A DNA stretch of 64,000 bases from Actinoplanes sp. TBRC 11911 (lineage in GTDB: Bacteria; Actinomycetota; Actinomycetes; Mycobacteriales; Micromonosporaceae): assembly GCF_012933445.1 (NCBI RefSeq), contig NZ_JABBNC010000041.1, positions 1 through 64,000 of the forward strand, written 5' to 3'. Below the pieces are notes generated by a model, which was not told the DNA's origin, made no database searches, and worked only from the letters and a program-made list of their open reading frames with translations. Below are positions 1 through 8,558 of this stretch, piece after piece; within the stretch, counting starts at the first letter, position 1, and each line of letters starts with the position of its first letter. Both the position numbers and the translations under genes were made by a program.

Positions 1-251
1 TAAGTATCCAAGGTCGCGAGAAAGTCCAGAATGTGGCCAGGATCGACCGCAATGTGGGAGCAGTGACAGATGGATGGCGCCAGGGCAGGGTCGTCGCGCT
101 ACGTGCGGTCGGCTCGTCCAGCGCTCGCAGGTTGCCCGCCGCCGGCGCCGCCCGGATGGGCCGGACGGTGGGCGTGGGGTGCGGCTCGCTGGGCTCGACC
201 AGCACCTCGGTTCCTCCCCCGGCCTGGCACGGGAATAACCACGACCGATCC

Positions 252-317
252 GGCCTCGGCCTCGGCCTCGGCCTCGGCCCCGGCCCCGGCCCCGGCCCCG
301 GCCCCGGCCCCGGCCCC
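252..317. repeat. Hexanucleotide tandem repeat (GGCCTC)4(GGCCCC)7
   Basis: Eleven perfect 6-nt units, four GGCCTC then seven GGCCCC, fill 66 nt. They sit in a stretch with no convincing gene before the phosphoesterase gene at 428. Reading frames across the repeat give only Gly/Leu/Pro or Ala/Ser dipeptide strings, so I do not treat it as coding. The rest of 1-427 holds nothing recognisable apart from a short inverted repeat AGAGTT (364-369) / AACTCT (404-409) in the probable 5' leader of the next gene. Confidence 0.85.
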
Positions 318-427
318 GGAGAGGTCTAGCAGTGATTAATCAAAGCTGGCTAGGAGGGGCGTAAGAGTTTCTCTGGCGTTTCGCGGGGATTTTTCGGGGG
401 GCGAACTCTGGGGCGGAGGGTCGGTCG

Positions 428-3151
428 ATGGCCGTGACCCGGTCATTTGGCACAACCCGAAAGGACCGTCACGTGGGGAAAGCCCGCACGACGTCACGTC
501 TGCTCACGAGATCGATGGTCGCCGCCGCAGCGGTGGCCGCCGTTGGAATATCCGCGGGGGGAACGGCCTTCGCGGCAAGCGATCCGGCCGACGCCACGCC
601 CGAGAACATCGTGCTCACCCCGGCCAAGCATGCCGACACCGCGCAGTCCTTCACCTGGCGTACCGGGTCGAAGGTCACCGGCGGGCAGGTGCACATCCGC
701 AAGGCGGGCACGAAGAGCTGGCGCGTCGTCAACGCGAAGCTCAACGAAGAACTCGTCAGCGCCGGCGTTCCCACCCGCACGCACTCGGCGACCATCGACG
801 AGCTGAAGCCCGGCACACGGTACGAGTACTACGTGGGTAACGCCGCCGAGGCCAGCCGCACGTACACGTTCACCACGGCGGGGGCGGCCGGTGACCCGTT
901 CTCGTTCATCTACTTCGGGGACGCGCAGAACGACATCGCGGAGAAGTGGAGCCCGGTCGTCACGCAGGCGTTCCAGCGATTCCCGGACGCCGTCGGCACC
1001 GTCAACGCCGGTGACCTGGTGGATGTGGGCAGCGACGACAGCGAGTGGACCGAATGGTTCGGCGCGATGAACGGCTACAGCCAGACCCGCAACGTCATCG
1101 CCGCGCCCGGCAACCACGAGTTCAAGGACAACAGCTTCCTGAAGCAGTGGAAGTCGAACTTCGAGTTCCCCGGCGACGGGCCGGTCGCCGCCACCAAGGC
1201 GGCCAAGGGCATGACCGACGGCGAGAAGCAGACGGCCGCCTACGAGGCGCAGATGCAGATCGCCCTCGACGAGACCGCCTATTACACCGATTACCAGGGC
1301 GTACGCTTCATCTCCCTGAACGCGAGCCGCTCCGAAGCTATCCCGCTGTTCACCCCGGCCAACCTACCCGAGTGCCACGTCGCGTGCCCGAACCCGACCG
1401 AGCTATGGCTCACCATGCAGCGCCAGTGGCTCGACGCGGCGCTCCGGAACAACCCGAACAAGTGGGCCGTCGCCGTCTTCCACCAGCCGGTCTTCTCGGC
1501 CGCCGAGGGTCGTGACGAGGCCGACCTGCGCGCGGCGTGGCTGCCCGTCTTCGAGCGGGACGACATCGACCTGGTCCTCATGGGTCACGACCACAACTAC
1601 GTCCGCGGTTACGTGGACGCCGACAAGACCAACAAGCCTGGCGTGACGACCGGACCGGTCTACACCGTGGCGGTGTCCGGGCCCAAGTACTACGAGCCGG
1701 CCCCGGCGGACGACAACACGTGGACGCAGAACGGTGCCACCCAGGTCACCAGCGCCGCGCATACGTCGACCTTCCAGGGCATCACCGTGTCGAAGGACCA
1801 GATCCACTACGAGTCGGTCGTGGCGGGCAAGTGGGACGGCCAGTCGACGACGGACGTCCCGGTGGGCGGCACGCTCGACGCCTTCACCATCACCAAGTAC
1901 GACGACGGTGAGAAGTACGTGACCGAGGCCGGCAAGCCGGTGCCGGCGCCGAAGAGCACCGGCAAGGTCAGCCCGCGGCGCACGGCCGACGAGGTCGACG
2001 CGCAGGAACCGGCGGAAGTGCGGCTCGGTCACTCCGTCGCCGGAACGCTCGGTGGGCCGACCGTGGCGCAGCCGGGACCGACGACCGTGAACCCGACCAC
2101 GGGCGCCGTCTATCTCGCCGACGGAACCGGCACCGGCAAGGGCCGGGTCGAGGCGCTCGACCCGGCAACCGGCAAGGTCACCGGCTCGTTCGAGGCGGGC
2201 GCGCCGATCAAGGACCTGTCGTATGACGCGGCCTTCAACGGTGTCCTGGTCGTTTACCAGGACGGCCGGATCGCGTCGTTCGTCGTCACACCGGGCCACT
2301 TCGGCGACCCGTACATCCCGCCGATCCCCACCGGCCTGCCGGTTGTCTCGACGCAGTACGACGCGTACACCGGGCAGGTCTTCCTGGCCACGGCGGACGG
2401 CAAGGTCGTGTGGCTAGACGAGAACTTCCAGCCCGTCGGTCAGGCGAACATCGGTGCCGGGCTGTCCGCGATCCGGCTGGACGACGCCACCGGCGTCCTG
2501 TACGTGGCATACGGCAACGGGCTGCGGTTGTACGAGACGCGGAACGGCATGAAGGAGCTGGCCGAGTACAAACTGGACGCTGGCGTCGGCGCCCTCGACG
2601 TGGACACGAACAGCGGTATCGCCTATGTCGGGCACACCACCGGCGGGCTGTCCATCGTCGACCTGGTCCGGGGCAAGGTGACGAGCCTGGAAAAGGGTAA
2701 GCCGGTCGCCGGCGTGGGCGTCGACCCGCGGCGGGGCATGATCTACCTGGCGGGCGGGACCAAGGCGAGCGGGACCACAAAAAGCGGAACCACAAAAAGC
2801 GGAACCACGGCGAGCGCGACCAAGGTGACCGTCGTCGGCCGCGACCAGGCTCCGGCCATCGACGCCTCGCCGGTTTCGAAGATCGCCGTCGCCGGGGACA
2901 CCGTGACCTTCGACGCCGCCGCGCACGCCTTCCCCGCCCCGAGCGTGAGCTGGGAGAAGCGGGAGCGCAACGGCAAGTGGGTGGAGATCCGGCACGCTGA
3001 CGGGAACGTCCTCAAGGTTTCCGCCACGCAGGAGGGGGACGGCACGCAATACCGAGCCGTCTACCGCAACGTGATCGACGGGAAGCGCTACTCGACCCAC
3101 AGCGCCTCGGCGACGCTGCGGGTCGTCCCGAAGCGGGGACACGGGGCGTAA
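428..3151 (+). CDS. Secreted metallophosphoesterase with FN3, beta-propeller and Ig-like domains
   Basis: Predicted exported phosphatase of the calcineurin-like, purple-acid-phosphatase-type family, 907 aa. An N-terminal signal peptide (hydrophobic core about residues 31-49, ending in AFAAS) is followed by a fibronectin-III-like domain (about 55-150). The metallophosphoesterase domain (about 155-450) has metal-ligand motifs YFGDAQND, AGDLVD, GNHEF, FHQP and GHDHNY. Residues about 530-780 look like a YncE-type beta-propeller (repeated GxVYLAD / GxxYVG strands). A T/K/S/G linker repeat (GTTKSGTTKSGTT) then leads to a C-terminal Ig-like domain. The ATG at 428 has GGAGGG at 415-420; a GTG at 473 preceded by GAAAGGA is an equally plausible start and leaves a cleaner signal peptide. 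It is monocistronic by position. A role in extracellular phosphate scavenging is an inference from the family; the natural substrate is unknown. Confidence 0.85.
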   Translation: MAVTRSFGTTRKDRHVGKARTTSRLLTRSMVAAAAVAAVGISAGGTAFAASDPADATPENIVLTPAKHADTAQSFTWRTGSKVTGGQVHIRKAGTKSWRVVNAKLNEELVSAGVPTRTHSATIDELKPGTRYEYYVGNAAEASRTYTFTTAGAAGDPFSFIYFGDAQNDIAEKWSPVVTQAFQRFPDAVGTVNAGDLVDVGSDDSEWTEWFGAMNGYSQTRNVIAAPGNHEFKDNSFLKQWKSNFEFPGDGPVAATKAAKGMTDGEKQTAAYEAQMQIALDETAYYTDYQGVRFISLNASRSEAIPLFTPANLPECHVACPNPTELWLTMQRQWLDAALRNNPNKWAVAVFHQPVFSAAEGRDEADLRAAWLPVFERDDIDLVLMGHDHNYVRGYVDADKTNKPGVTTGPVYTVAVSGPKYYEPAPADDNTWTQNGATQVTSAAHTSTFQGITVSKDQIHYESVVAGKWDGQSTTDVPVGGTLDAFTITKYDDGEKYVTEAGKPVPAPKSTGKVSPRRTADEVDAQEPAEVRLGHSVAGTLGGPTVAQPGPTTVNPTTGAVYLADGTGTGKGRVEALDPATGKVTGSFEAGAPIKDLSYDAAFNGVLVVYQDGRIASFVVTPGHFGDPYIPPIPTGLPVVSTQYDAYTGQVFLATADGKVVWLDENFQPVGQANIGAGLSAIRLDDATGVLYVAYGNGLRLYETRNGMKELAEYKLDAGVGALDVDTNSGIAYVGHTTGGLSIVDLVRGKVTSLEKGKPVAGVGVDPRRGMIYLAGGTKASGTTKSGTTKSGTTASATKVTVVGRDQAPAIDASPVSKIAVAGDTVTFDAAAHAFPAPSVSWEKRERNGKWVEIRHADGNVLKVSATQEGDGTQYRAVYRNVIDGKRYSTHSASATLRVVPKRGHGA

Positions 3152-3174
3152 CCACTCACGCACGTCGCCGTGGT

Positions 3175-3231
3175 GGGCCGAGCGTTCTGGGCGCCCCGCG
3201 CCCTGCTCGGCCCGCCGCGGCCCTCGGCGGG
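3175..3231. terminator. Paired GC-rich hairpins between convergent genes
   Basis: GGGCCGAGC (3175-3183) pairs with GCTCGGCCC (3205-3213), enclosing an inner GGGCGC/GCGCCC stem. A second stem CCGCCG/CGGCGG follows. The structure lies between the convergent phosphoesterase and acyl-CoA dehydrogenase genes. No U-tract follows, so termination is inferred from structure and position. Confidence 0.6.
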
Positions 3232-3272
3232 AGCAGCGAACCGCACCACCCACCCCGCTACGACATGGGGTT

Positions 3273-5117
3273 TTAGAAGGCTTCCTCGGGGATGTCCATG
3301 ATGTCCAGCGTGGTGTTCTCGATGATGCGGCGGTCGGCGCCGACCCGGGGCAGCACCTCGCGGGCGAAGAACTTCGCGGCCGCGACCTTGCCCTCGTAGA
3401 AGTGCTTGTCGGAGACGGAGACGTCGGTGCCCAGGGCGCGCAGTGCGACCTCGGCCTGGCGCAGCAGCAGCCACGAGATGATGACGTCGCCGGCCGCGAG
3501 GAGGATGCGGCGCGAGGTCAGGCCGATCCGGTAGAGGTCGCGGTTGTCGCCGGTCAGCCAGGTCATGATGGTGCCCAGGATCTGCTGTAACTCGGCTAAC
3601 GCCTTGCCTAACGCTAAGCGCTCCTCCTTGAGCTGGCCGTTGCCGGCGTCGCTCTCCGCGAAGGCCTGGATCTCGCCGGCGATCACGCCGAGGGCGCGGC
3701 CACGGTTCTTCACGATCTTGCGGAAGATGAGGTCCAGGGCCTGGATCGCGGTCGTGCCCTCGTAGAGGGTGTCAATCTTCGCGTCTCGGACGTACTGCTC
3801 GATCGGGTAGTCCTGGAGGAAGCCGGAGCCGCCGAAGGTCTGCAGCGACTCGTGGCCGAGCATCTCGTACGCGCGTTCCGAGCCGACCCCCTTGACCAGC
3901 GGAAGCAGCAGGTCGTTGACCTGGTTGGCGGCCGCGGCCGCGTCGGCGTCACCGGCCGCCTGGGCCATCGCGACCTTGTCCTGCCAGGTGGATGTGTACG
4001 CCACGAGGGCGCGCAGGCCTTCCGCGTACGCCTTCTGGAGCATCAGCGAGCGGCGGACATCCGGGTGATGGGTGATCGTGACCCGGGGCGCGTTCTTGTC
4101 GCTGTTCTGCAGGAGGTCGGCGCCCTGGACGCGGTTCTTCGCGTAGTCCAGCGCGTTCAGGTAGCCGGTCGAGAGCGTCGCGATCGCCTTGGTGCCGACC
4201 ATCATGCGGGCCGACTCGATGATCATGAACATCTGGCGGATGCCCTGGTGAACCTCGCCCAGCAGCCAGCCCGTCGCGGGGGTGCCGTGCTCGCCGAAGG
4301 TGACCTCGCACGTGTTCGAGACCTTCAGGCCCATCTTGTGCTCGACGTTGGTGGCGTAGACGCCGTTGCGGTCGCCGAGCTCGCCGGACTCCGGGTCGAA
4401 GTGGTACTTCGGCACGATAAAGAGTGATAGGCCCTTGGTGCCCGGGCCGCCCGCACCCTCCACACCGACCGGCCGCGCCAGCACGTAGTGGATGATGTTG
4501 TCGGTCAGGTCGTGCTCACCCGAGGTGATGAAGCGCTTGACGCCCTCCAGGTGCCACGAGCCGTCCGGCTGCGCGATCGCCCGGGTGCGGCCGGCGCCGA
4601 CGTCCGAGCCGGCGTCCGGCTCGGTGAGGACCATGGTCGAACCCCAGCCCTTGTCGACGAAGAGCTTGGCCCAGCGCTTCTGCTCCTCGGTGCCCTCCTC
4701 CTGGATGACCTTGGCGAACAGCGGGCCGGACGAATACATCCAGACCGGGGCGTTGGCGCCGAGCACGTTCTCGGCGAGGGCCCACCAGAGGGCTCGGGGG
4801 GCGAGCGTGCCGCCCAGCTCGGGCGGCAGGTCGAGACGCCAGAACTCGGCGTTGATCCACTGCTCGTAGGACTTCTTGAACGCCCCCGGCAGCGGGGCGG
4901 TGAAGGTCGCCGGGTCGAACACCGGCGGGTTGCGGTCGGCTTCCTCGTAGCTCGCCGCGAGGTCCTCGGTCGCGAGGCGGTTCACCTCGGCGAGCACGTC
5001 GCGTGCGGTGTCGGCATCGATGTCCTCGTACGGCGCCTGGCCGAACGCCTGATCAGCCCCGAAGACCTCGAACAGGTTGAACTGGAGGTCCCGAAGGTTG
5101 CTCTTGTAGTGAGTCAT
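3273..5117 (-). CDS. Acyl-CoA dehydrogenase (FadE type, long form)
   Basis: FAD-dependent acyl-CoA dehydrogenase of the roughly 600-aa class, which carries an extra C-terminal domain as in FadE/DmdC-type enzymes; predicted 614 aa. It would catalyse the first step of acyl-CoA beta-oxidation and pass electrons to ETF. Visible signatures are VLTEPDAGSDVG (FAD/substrate loop), the helical C-terminal half with GGSGFLQDYPIEQY, and DTLYEGTTAIQALD, where the Glu is the expected catalytic base. I place the start at the ATG at 5117 (MTHYKSNLRDLQF); extending to 5141 requires a TTG and adds a non-conserved octapeptide. A perfect palindromic operator lies about 30 nt upstream of this ATG and recurs before the Fe-S oxidoreductase gene at 19423. 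Chain-length specificity cannot be read from the sequence. Confidence 0.9.
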   Translation of the reverse strand: MTHYKSNLRDLQFNLFEVFGADQAFGQAPYEDIDADTARDVLAEVNRLATEDLAASYEEADRNPPVFDPATFTAPLPGAFKKSYEQWINAEFWRLDLPPELGGTLAPRALWWALAENVLGANAPVWMYSSGPLFAKVIQEEGTEEQKRWAKLFVDKGWGSTMVLTEPDAGSDVGAGRTRAIAQPDGSWHLEGVKRFITSGEHDLTDNIIHYVLARPVGVEGAGGPGTKGLSLFIVPKYHFDPESGELGDRNGVYATNVEHKMGLKVSNTCEVTFGEHGTPATGWLLGEVHQGIRQMFMIIESARMMVGTKAIATLSTGYLNALDYAKNRVQGADLLQNSDKNAPRVTITHHPDVRRSLMLQKAYAEGLRALVAYTSTWQDKVAMAQAAGDADAAAAANQVNDLLLPLVKGVGSERAYEMLGHESLQTFGGSGFLQDYPIEQYVRDAKIDTLYEGTTAIQALDLIFRKIVKNRGRALGVIAGEIQAFAESDAGNGQLKEERLALGKALAELQQILGTIMTWLTGDNRDLYRIGLTSRRILLAAGDVIISWLLLRQAEVALRALGTDVSVSDKHFYEGKVAAAKFFAREVLPRVGADRRIIENTTLDIMDIPEEAF

Positions 5118-5144
5118 GGTGCTGGCCCCGCTCTCCGGCAACGC

Positions 5145-5164
5145 GAGTTACTCGTCAGTAACTC
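5145..5164. promoter_or_regulatory. Palindromic operator upstream of fadE-like gene
   Basis: GAGTTACTCGTCAGTAACTC is a perfect inverted repeat (8-nt arms, 4-nt centre) 28 nt upstream of the acyl-CoA dehydrogenase ATG on the minus strand. Its core TTACTCGTCAGTAA (5148-5161) matches TTACTCACCAGTAA at 19460-19473 in 12 of 14 positions; only the central pair differs. Size and symmetry fit a TetR-family repressor site. The regulator is not identifiable here. Confidence 0.7.
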
Positions 5165-5398
5165 CCACTGTATTACCCATCGGTAGGGCGGTACAACCTC
5201 GAAATATTTTGATCGCAAACAACCAAGTTGCGGGAGTGGTCCGCCGGTTGGCACATCAAACGCCGCCGATCAGGTAGGCAGCAGGATGGCCGTTCGGCTA
5301 TTTGCGAGCTCCCATGAGGTCGCGGACGTATCGGCGCGTCAGAAGGCTCGTTGCTCCCGATAAGTAGCAAGCAATGAAGCCGCCAAAGGGGGCGCGCC

Positions 5399-5551
5399 AT
5401 GTTCGCGACGATCAAGAACCTCATTCCGGAGCCCCGCCAGGCGAATCAGCCGCGTCACTACGTCGGACGCCACCGCCGGCTCGAGCTGCCGCCGGTACCG
5501 GTGTCGCCGGCGCCCGCTCCGGCGCCCGCCGAGGAAGAAGCGGCGGTCTAG
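5399..5551 (+). CDS. Small proline/alanine-tailed protein, 50 aa
   Basis: A short ORF encodes a 50-aa peptide starting MFATIKNLIPEPR and carrying a basic centre (HYVGRHRRLELPP), a Pro/Ala stretch (PVPVSPAPAPAPA) and an acidic end (EEEAAV). The ATG at 5399 is preceded by AAAGGGGG at a 7-nt spacing, a good actinobacterial ribosome-binding site, which is the main reason for calling it. Its stop overlaps the stop of the convergent phosphatase gene. No signal peptide or membrane segment is visible and no family is recognised. The upstream gap 5165-5398 holds only a TTGCT/AGCAA inverted repeat near 5350-5370. Confidence 0.55.
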   Translation: MFATIKNLIPEPRQANQPRHYVGRHRRLELPPVPVSPAPAPAPAEEEAAV

Positions 5552-6675
5552 CTGCCGGCCGCGCCGACTTCCCAGCTGGGCATGGGCGCGGTCGAGCCGT
5601 CGCCCGGTCCCGTGTACTCCAGCAGGACCAGCGCGATGTCGTCCTCGAGATGACCGTGCACCCAGTCGACCAGCGCCGTTTCCAGAGACGCCAGCCCGTC
5701 GCCGACCGTGCCGTGCCCGAGCAGCCGCCACGCCCGATCGGCGGTCGGGAAGAACTCGCCGTCGCGGCGCGCCTCGCCCAGCCCATCGGTGAACAGCAGG
5801 AGCCGATCGCCGGGCTCGAGCCGCTCGACGCGCGCCTTCACCTCCGGCATGAAGCCCAGCGGCGGTGCCGGCGCCGGCGGTTCCAGCGGAATCACCTTGC
5901 CACGGCGCAGCAGCAGCGGGGCCGGATGTCCACAGTTGACGATGGTGAGCGTGCCGCCGCGCTCCTCGACCAGGGCCGCGGTCACGAAATCCTCGTCGCC
6001 GACGCTGCGGGCGACCGCGCGGTCCAGGTCGGTGACCATTTGCCGCAGATCAGCCCGTTCGTACGCCACGTGGCGGTACGACCCGAGCACGATGCTGGCC
6101 AGGCGCACCGCGTCCAGCCCCTTGCCGCGCACGTCACCGATGATGATGCGGACGCCGTACGGGGTGTCCAGCGCCTCGTAGAGATCCCCGCCGATGTCCG
6201 CGGCCGCCGTCGCGGAAATGTACCGCCCGGACACCGCGAGCGCCCCGACCCGCGGCCCCACCGGACGCAGCACCGCCTGCTGGGCCACCGCCGCGAGCCG
6301 CTGCAGCTCGGCGATCCGGTCGGCCTGACGCTGCCGGATCGTCGCGACGGTGGCCGCGATGCCGGTAGCCAGCAGGATCCCGACGATGTTGACCAGGCCG
6401 GACATGCCGAGCGAGCCGTCCGCGGCGACGAAGACCATGCCGACCGCGGTGGCGAGCACCCCGGCCACGATCACCGTCTGCCAGAACGCGAACACCGCGG
6501 CCAGGAACGGCACCGCGGTGAAGACCCCCACATATTCAGCGCTCGGGCCCTGCGCCAGCTCCACCGCCGACACGACCGCGAGCAGCACGAGGGCCGCGCC
6601 GAGACCGGCGCGGGATCCAGGGCTCAGCGGGCGTCGGCCCGACGGAAGAGTTTGCATGGCTACGCGGAACAGCAT
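5548..6675 (-). CDS. Membrane-anchored SpoIIE/PP2C-type protein phosphatase
   Basis: 375-aa Ser/Thr phosphatase of the SpoIIE/RsbU branch of PP2C enzymes. The N-terminal third (about residues 24-125) contains several hydrophobic helices (AGLGAALVLLAVVSAVELA, YVGVFTAVPFLAAVFAFW, VIVAGVLATAVGMVFVA, NIVGILLATGIAATVAT), so it is anchored in the membrane. The catalytic domain follows with ISATAAADIGGDLYEAL, IIIGDVRGKGLDAVRLA and LLLFTDGLGEARRDG, the expected metal-binding Asp/Gly motifs. Such proteins usually dephosphorylate anti-anti-sigma factors, but no partner-switch genes are adjacent. An ATG six codons downstream (6657) is an alternative start. It diverges from the PRTase gene, sharing a roughly 100-nt promoter region. 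Confidence 0.88.
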   Translation of the reverse strand: MLFRVAMQTLPSGRRPLSPGSRAGLGAALVLLAVVSAVELAQGPSAEYVGVFTAVPFLAAVFAFWQTVIVAGVLATAVGMVFVAADGSLGMSGLVNIVGILLATGIAATVATIRQRQADRIAELQRLAAVAQQAVLRPVGPRVGALAVSGRYISATAAADIGGDLYEALDTPYGVRIIIGDVRGKGLDAVRLASIVLGSYRHVAYERADLRQMVTDLDRAVARSVGDEDFVTAALVEERGGTLTIVNCGHPAPLLLRRGKVIPLEPPAPAPPLGFMPEVKARVERLEPGDRLLLFTDGLGEARRDGEFFPTADRAWRLLGHGTVGDGLASLETALVDWVHGHLEDDIALVLLEYTGPGDGSTAPMPSWEVGAAGS

Positions 6676-6776
6676 GCCCGATCCAGTGCTCCGGCGGCAT
6701 CAACTTGACCCGTAGTCTGAGCAGGTTCTGACCACGTGGCCACGCCCGGCCAACAAGCCGATGACAGGATGTCGGA

Positions 6777-7331
6777 GTGGCAGCCGATCTGCGTGACCGC
6801 CTTCGGGCGGGATTCCGGTGGACCGATCCGGGCGGTGGCAGCGAATATCTGGTGAGCAACAGGTCCGGTTGGTGGCGGGATCCGCTGATCCTTTCCGGAC
6901 TCGGGGACGGCCTCGCCGACCTCTTCCGCGCCGCCCGCCCGACCGTCGTGGTGTCGCCCGAGGTGACCGGCTTCCTGGTCGGGCCGCTGGTCGCGCGGGC
7001 ACTGGGCGCGGGCTTCGTGGAGGCGTACCGGGCGGGTGCCCGGCGCCCGATCGCGGAGGCGATGAGCTGGGCCGAGGTCCCCGAGGATCATCGCGGTGAC
7101 AAACAATTCCTGGGTGTACGCCAAGGCCTCGTGACCCCCCACGACCGGGTGCTCGTGGTGGACGACTGGGCGGCCACCGGGGCGCAGGCCAGAGCGCTGC
7201 GCGGGCTGTTCGGCGAGGCTTACGTGGGCACCGCGGTGATCGTCGACGAGACCCCCGGTGAGGTGGGCCGCGAACTGATCATTCGCGGCCTTCTCGACGG
7301 CGATGACCTCACACCTTCAGATGGTCCTTGA
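6777..7331 (+). CDS. Phosphoribosyltransferase family protein
   Basis: 184-aa type I phosphoribosyltransferase-like protein. The PRPP-binding loop is recognisable as VLVVDDWAATGAQA (about residues 122-135), preceded by a core strand PTVVVSPEVTGFLVGPLVARALG and an adenine-PRTase-like layout. The start is a GTG at 6777 with AGGA about 10 nt upstream. The 3' end overlaps the convergent YCII gene by about 20 nt. The substrate base is not evident; salvage of purines is one possibility, but standalone PRTase-fold proteins also serve regulatory roles. Confidence 0.8.
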   Translation: MAADLRDRLRAGFRWTDPGGGSEYLVSNRSGWWRDPLILSGLGDGLADLFRAARPTVVVSPEVTGFLVGPLVARALGAGFVEAYRAGARRPIAEAMSWAEVPEDHRGDKQFLGVRQGLVTPHDRVLVVDDWAATGAQARALRGLFGEAYVGTAVIVDETPGEVGRELIIRGLLDGDDLTPSDGP

Positions 7332-7593
7332 GGCTGCCGCGACGCGGGTTCCAGCCGACCGCCTGGTATTCCGCGACGCCGGCGGTCACGTACGGGTCGT
7401 CGGCGAAGATCTCCAGGGCCCGGGCCTCGCTGTCCACGTCGATCAGGACCACCCCGCCGACCGGGGGATCCTGCCGGCCGGCGAGCAGCACCAGCCCCTG
7501 TGCCTCGAGACCGTCCAGAAAGGCGTAATGGTCGTCGCGCGCGCCGTCGACCTCTTCTAACGACTTCACGTACTTGGAGATCATCAGGTACAT
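7309..7593 (-). CDS. YCII-related domain protein
   Basis: 94-aa protein consisting of a single YCII-like ferredoxin-fold domain. Features are an opening beta-strand (MYLMISKYVKSLEEV), the central HYAFLDGLEAQGLVLLAGR and the terminal VAEYQAVGW segment typical of YCII proteins. The start at 7593 is chosen because AGGAG lies 7 nt upstream; the longer frame to 7653 adds residues unlike the family. It is divergent from the LLM oxidoreductase gene with a roughly 50-nt gap. The biochemical role of most YCII proteins is unknown, and nothing here narrows it. Confidence 0.8.
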   Translation of the reverse strand: MYLMISKYVKSLEEVDGARDDHYAFLDGLEAQGLVLLAGRQDPPVGGVVLIDVDSEARALEIFADDPYVTAGVAEYQAVGWNPRRGSLKDHLKV

Positions 7594-7642
7594 GTGGCGC
7601 TCCTCTACGGCGGCGAGTAGTCCGCAATCGTACGATTCATTT

Positions 7643-8503
7643 ATGAACGACATCGGACGCTACGGCATCTGGGTGCCCGCCCGCCTCTGGCCCGCCAACG
7701 CGGGTGAGGTCGCGGCGGCGGCGCAGGAGCTGGAGTCTCTCGGCTACGGCACGATCTGGCTGGGGTCCAGCCCGCCGGACGACCTGGAGCTGCCCGAGGC
7801 TGTTCTCGCCGCCACCTCGAGGCTGACCGTCGGGACCAGCATCGTCGACATCTGGCGCAGCAACGGCGCCCGGCTGGCGGCCAGCCACATGCGGATCCGC
7901 CGGCACTTCCCGGGCCGGTTCTTCCTGGGGGTGGGATCCGGGCACGCGCCGGCCGCGGAGGCGCTCGGCCAGATGTACGTGCGTCCGTTAAGCCGGCTGC
8001 GCGATTTCGTCAGCGACAAGCTGCACGAGGTGCCGCAGGAAGAACGGCTGATCGCGGCGCTGGGCCCGCGGGCGCTGGACGCGGCGCGCGAGCTCACCGC
8101 GGGCGCGCTGCCCTATCTGATGCCGCCCGCGCACACCGCCGACTCGCGCACGGCACTCGGGCCGGACCGTCTGCTGGTCGTCGAGCAGAAGGTCTTCATG
8201 GGTACGGACCCGGCCCAGGCGCGCGAGGTCGCCCGCCGCCGGCTGCGGAGCTATCTGGCGCTGCCCAACTACACCAACGCCCTCAAAAAGTACGGAATGT
8301 CGGATTCCGACCTGACCGGCGACGGAAGTGACCGGTTTGTCGACTCGGCCGTGGTCTGGGGCGACGACCAGGCGGTGCGGGCCGGGATTGACGCGCATCT
8401 CGCGGCCGGGGCCGATCAGGTGGCGATCCAGGCGCTGTCCGCGGACCCGACCGATCAGTTGCCCCGCGACGAGTGGCGGCGGCTGGCCTCGATCCTCTTC
8501 TGA
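7643..8503 (+). CDS. LLM-class F420-dependent oxidoreductase
   Basis: 286-aa luciferase-like monooxygenase-fold protein of the actinobacterial F420-dependent group. The TIM-barrel pattern is visible in GRYGIWVPARLWPANAGEV, LESLGYGTIWLGSSPP, LTVGTSIVDIW and FFLGVGSGHAPAAEALG, with VIWGDD/QVAIQAL-type segments near the end. The ATG at 7643 begins the conserved N-terminus; the open frame extends upstream to 7574 only through non-conserved sequence. It diverges from the YCII gene. F420 rather than FMN use is inferred from family resemblance, and the substrate is unknown. Confidence 0.82.
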   Translation: MNDIGRYGIWVPARLWPANAGEVAAAAQELESLGYGTIWLGSSPPDDLELPEAVLAATSRLTVGTSIVDIWRSNGARLAASHMRIRRHFPGRFFLGVGSGHAPAAEALGQMYVRPLSRLRDFVSDKLHEVPQEERLIAALGPRALDAARELTAGALPYLMPPAHTADSRTALGPDRLLVVEQKVFMGTDPAQAREVARRRLRSYLALPNYTNALKKYGMSDSDLTGDGSDRFVDSAVVWGDDQAVRAGIDAHLAAGADQVAIQALSADPTDQLPRDEWRRLASILF

Positions 8504-8558
8504 GACCTGCCCGGTCGGCCGATTCCGCGCCAACCCGCGCAAATCGTACATTTCAGGA

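Noticed and set aside
33..339. Overlapping plus-strand reading frames of 89-98 codons across the hexanucleotide array
   Set aside because: Composition is dictated by the repeat, there is no ribosome-binding site and no family resemblance.
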